From: a virus
Virus record (IMG/VR): IMGVR_UViG_3300025889_000646
Coordinates: 1 to 29,817 of that record
Direction: 5' to 3' (one strand)
Length of the DNA: 29,817 nucleotides
This document shows positions 28,164 through 29,817 of the stretch, piece by piece. The position numbers and the translations under genes were made by a program. Positions within the stretch are counted from its first letter, which is position 1; the number at the start of each line of letters is the position of its first letter. The notes under the pieces are model-generated. The model did no database searches, was not told the DNA's origin, and saw nothing but the letters and a program-made list of their open reading frames with translations.

Positions 28164-29457
28164 CGGAACAGAACAAGAAGCCCTTGCTATGGGCGAAGTG
28201 ATAAAACGAAGAGGCATTGAATCCAATGTTACAACCGTTGGAAACCTTACGGTCTACTTCACACACTTACCAATTGAAACAAGCGAATACGACCAACCAT
28301 TTACGTACAAGGGTTACACCGTTTGGTTAAACGGGTTTATTAGTAACTGGAAAGAGCTTTGCAAAGAGTATAGTTTAATAGCTTATAGCGATACGGAACT
28401 ACTTGCTTGGTGGATTGCTCACAAAAAAGATTTAAGTGCTTTAAATGGCTTCTTTGCTGTTTTGTATTACGATGGTAAAGAGGCGCATACTTTTACCGAC
28501 AGGTACGGAATTAAGCAACTTTACAAGACTAAGCATCAAAAGAAAACATACATATGTTCAGAGGTAAAAGGATTTAGAGCAATATCTCAATTGATTCCTG
28601 ATTTTGACGCTGTAAACGATTGGGAATACTCTTTAGGGGTTATGACAGACAATACTATTTGGCAAGGTATTGAACGTGTGGATTGCTTGCCTCTTATATT
28701 TCCTGAAAAGATAGACATCAGTTACGAAGATGCAAAGGTCGAATTGCTAAGACTTTGGAAACAATCTGTTGAAAGGAATTACAAAATGTTTGCTGGTTGC
28801 TACTTGTCAGGTGGTGTTGATAGTGGAATGATAGCACATTGGATGTCTCCTGATTACTCATTTAGCGTAGATTATCAAAACGAACTATCCGAAATTGAAA
28901 ACATAAAAATCAATTCTCGCGGTATTCATCATACACTAATTGCAAATTATGAGTTAGCTTTTCAATATTCTTGGAAGATTTGGGAAGTGTTAGATGACTT
29001 AAAAGTAGGGTCTTGCTATACTAACTTTGCTATTGCTGAACTAGCTTCAAAGTTTTGTAGGGTAATGTATTCGGGTGCTGGAGGTGATGAGGTCTTTAGC
29101 GGTTATATGCACAGGTATAACAAGCCTATTAACGATGTGATTAAACGTACATCAAAAGAAGGTAAGCATTACGACATTAGCCATAGAGAGTATGATTTTA
29201 GATACTTGAAAGGTATATTAGTTATTGAAGATAGAATGAGTGGTTTTCACACAATGGAGACACGCTATCCGTTCTTAGATAACGACCTTGTTAATTTTGC
29301 CTTATCTTTACCTGAAGAGTATTTAGAAAACAAACGTATTTTAAAAGACATTTCAGGACTGCCAAAGGAAATAACCGAAGGCAAGAAACGCGGGTTTTCA
29401 AATCCTCATTACACGAACGAAGAATGGGTTGAATTATGTCTGAATTTTATAACGTAG
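28138..29457 (+). CDS. AsnB-like glutamine amidotransferase / asparagine synthase
   Basis: A 439-aa class II amidotransferase. It begins MCGIAAV, with Cys2 as the catalytic nucleophile. The N-terminal domain includes LNGFISNW near 64-71 and YSDTELL near 83-89. The usual RGPD motif reads RGIE, a deviation. The synthetase half has the PP-loop LSGGVDSG at 223-230 and SGAGGDEVFSGY at 312-323, plus TRYPFLDND near 376. It hydrolyses glutamine and amidates an adenylated carboxylate. It is about 100 residues shorter than standard AsnB, like members found in surface-polysaccharide clusters. Asparagine itself or a sugar acid could be the acceptor. Confidence 0.82.
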   Translation: MCGIAAVINGTEQEALAMGEVIKRRGIESNVTTVGNLTVYFTHLPIETSEYDQPFTYKGYTVWLNGFISNWKELCKEYSLIAYSDTELLAWWIAHKKDLSALNGFFAVLYYDGKEAHTFTDRYGIKQLYKTKHQKKTYICSEVKGFRAISQLIPDFDAVNDWEYSLGVMTDNTIWQGIERVDCLPLIFPEKIDISYEDAKVELLRLWKQSVERNYKMFAGCYLSGGVDSGMIAHWMSPDYSFSVDYQNELSEIENIKINSRGIHHTLIANYELAFQYSWKIWEVLDDLKVGSCYTNFAIAELASKFCRVMYSGAGGDEVFSGYMHRYNKPINDVIKRTSKEGKHYDISHREYDFRYLKGILVIEDRMSGFHTMETRYPFLDNDLVNFALSLPEEYLENKRILKDISGLPKEITEGKKRGFSNPHYTNEEWVELCLNFIT

Positions 29458-29817
29458 ACTTCATCAATATTGATGGTAATTACATTCACAGAACTGCAAT
29501 TATTCACGACAATGTAAGGTTAGGAACTAACAACTGGATTGGTGCTTATTGCGTTATTGGTTCAAACGGTGAGATTCGCGGCAAAGACCAAAAAGCATTC
29601 AAGGGAAATGTAGTAATAGGTGACAACAACGTTATATCCGAACACGTTACAATTCAAAGACCTTATGAGTTTGTCAGCACCTACATTGGAGACAATAACA
29701 TCATAATGGCTCATTCTCATATCGGTCACGATGTCAAGATATTAAACGACTGTGAGATTTGCACAGGTGTTATCATTGGAGGCTATACGGTAATTGAAAG
29801 CGGTGTAAAGATAAAAC
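29436..29817 (+). CDS. Left-handed beta-helix acyltransferase, 3' truncated by window
   Basis: The first 127 residues of a hexapeptide-repeat protein resembling LpxA (UDP-GlcNAc acyltransferase): IHDNVRLGTNNWIGAYCVIGSNGEIRG, VVIGDNNVISEHVTIQRP, YIGDNNIIMAHSHIGHDVKILNDCEICTGVIIGG. The His in MAHSHIGHD corresponds to the catalytic His region of LpxA. The likely job is acyl or acetyl transfer to a sugar nucleotide or glycan. It starts inside the AsnB-like gene (22-nt overlap). The C-terminus lies outside the window. Confidence 0.8.
   Translation, partial: MSEFYNVDFINIDGNYIHRTAIIHDNVRLGTNNWIGAYCVIGSNGEIRGKDQKAFKGNVVIGDNNVISEHVTIQRPYEFVSTYIGDNNIIMAHSHIGHDVKILNDCEICTGVIIGGYTVIESGVKIK

Noticed and set aside
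1-29817. Complete circular genome
   Set aside because: Joining the ends would close the acyltransferase frame after a few residues (RLRFYNKH), but portal and capsid genes are missing, so a full genome is unlikely.
1-29817. CRISPR array or classical insertion sequence
   Set aside because: No regularly spaced repeats and no transposase-like protein were seen.
1-29817. Minus-strand genes
   Set aside because: All minus-strand frames are short, lie under well-supported + strand genes and show no domain character.

Overview
This window looks like part of the genome of a tailed phage (siphovirus-like) or related prophage infecting a member of the Bacteroidota, probably a flavobacterium. All recognisable genes lie on the + strand, packed with ATGA and TAATG overlaps. 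The DNA is visibly AT-rich. Most genes lack a Shine-Dalgarno sequence and instead follow A/C-rich, G-poor leaders. Several intergenic regions carry the Bacteroidota-type promoter TTTG-N19/20-TAnnTTTG. Terminase, tape-measure, MuF-like and lysis-type genes support a phage. Portal, major capsid and capsid protease genes are not visible, so the genome must continue beyond the window.

Layout. About 1-1.3 kb: end of the virion region, with a tail-fibre/adhesin-like protein. 1.3-4.6 kb: presumed lysis and accessory block (holin-like protein, stand-alone PAS protein, DUF5675 protein, two nested membrane/coiled-coil proteins resembling a spanin pair, calcineurin-like phosphoesterase). 4.6-5.7 kb: a promoter-bearing PP-loop (PAPS-reductase-like) cassette between 21-bp direct repeats, next to a truncated GIY-YIG gene. 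5.7-11.6 kb: early genes under two related promoters: small unknown proteins, an HNH endonuclease, Erf-type annealing protein, Gp157-like protein, DUF3127/SSB-like protein, RusA resolvase, small HTH proteins and a DnaA-domain-IV-like protein. 11.6-15.5 kb: a structured leader, a GIY-YIG gene, a replisome-organiser-like protein and a primase-helicase whose TOPRIM motif is split by an in-frame intein.

15.6-27.1 kb is the late region: candidate promoter and hairpin leader, TerL, TerS, a run of small proteins, a tail assembly chaperone with a probable -1 frameshift at a T9 run, tape measure, three large tail or structural proteins, and a MuF-like minor head protein placed after the tail genes. 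27.1-29.8 kb is a glycan-type accessory module: a small lipoprotein, a glycosyltransferase with an extra N-terminal domain, an AsnB-like amidotransferase and a left-handed beta-helix acyltransferase cut by the window end.

How it fits together: the early block supplies recombination (Erf, SSB-like, RusA) and replication (DnaA-like, organiser, primase-helicase) functions. The late block packages DNA and builds the tail. The right-hand module could alter the host surface or the virion. Four selfish endonuclease or intein elements lie between 4.5 and 14.3 kb. The most unusual signals are the frameshifted chaperone, a three-way-junction RNA between direct repeats, the shared leader motif, the repeat-flanked PP-loop cassette, and the glycosyltransferase/amidotransferase/acyltransferase module.
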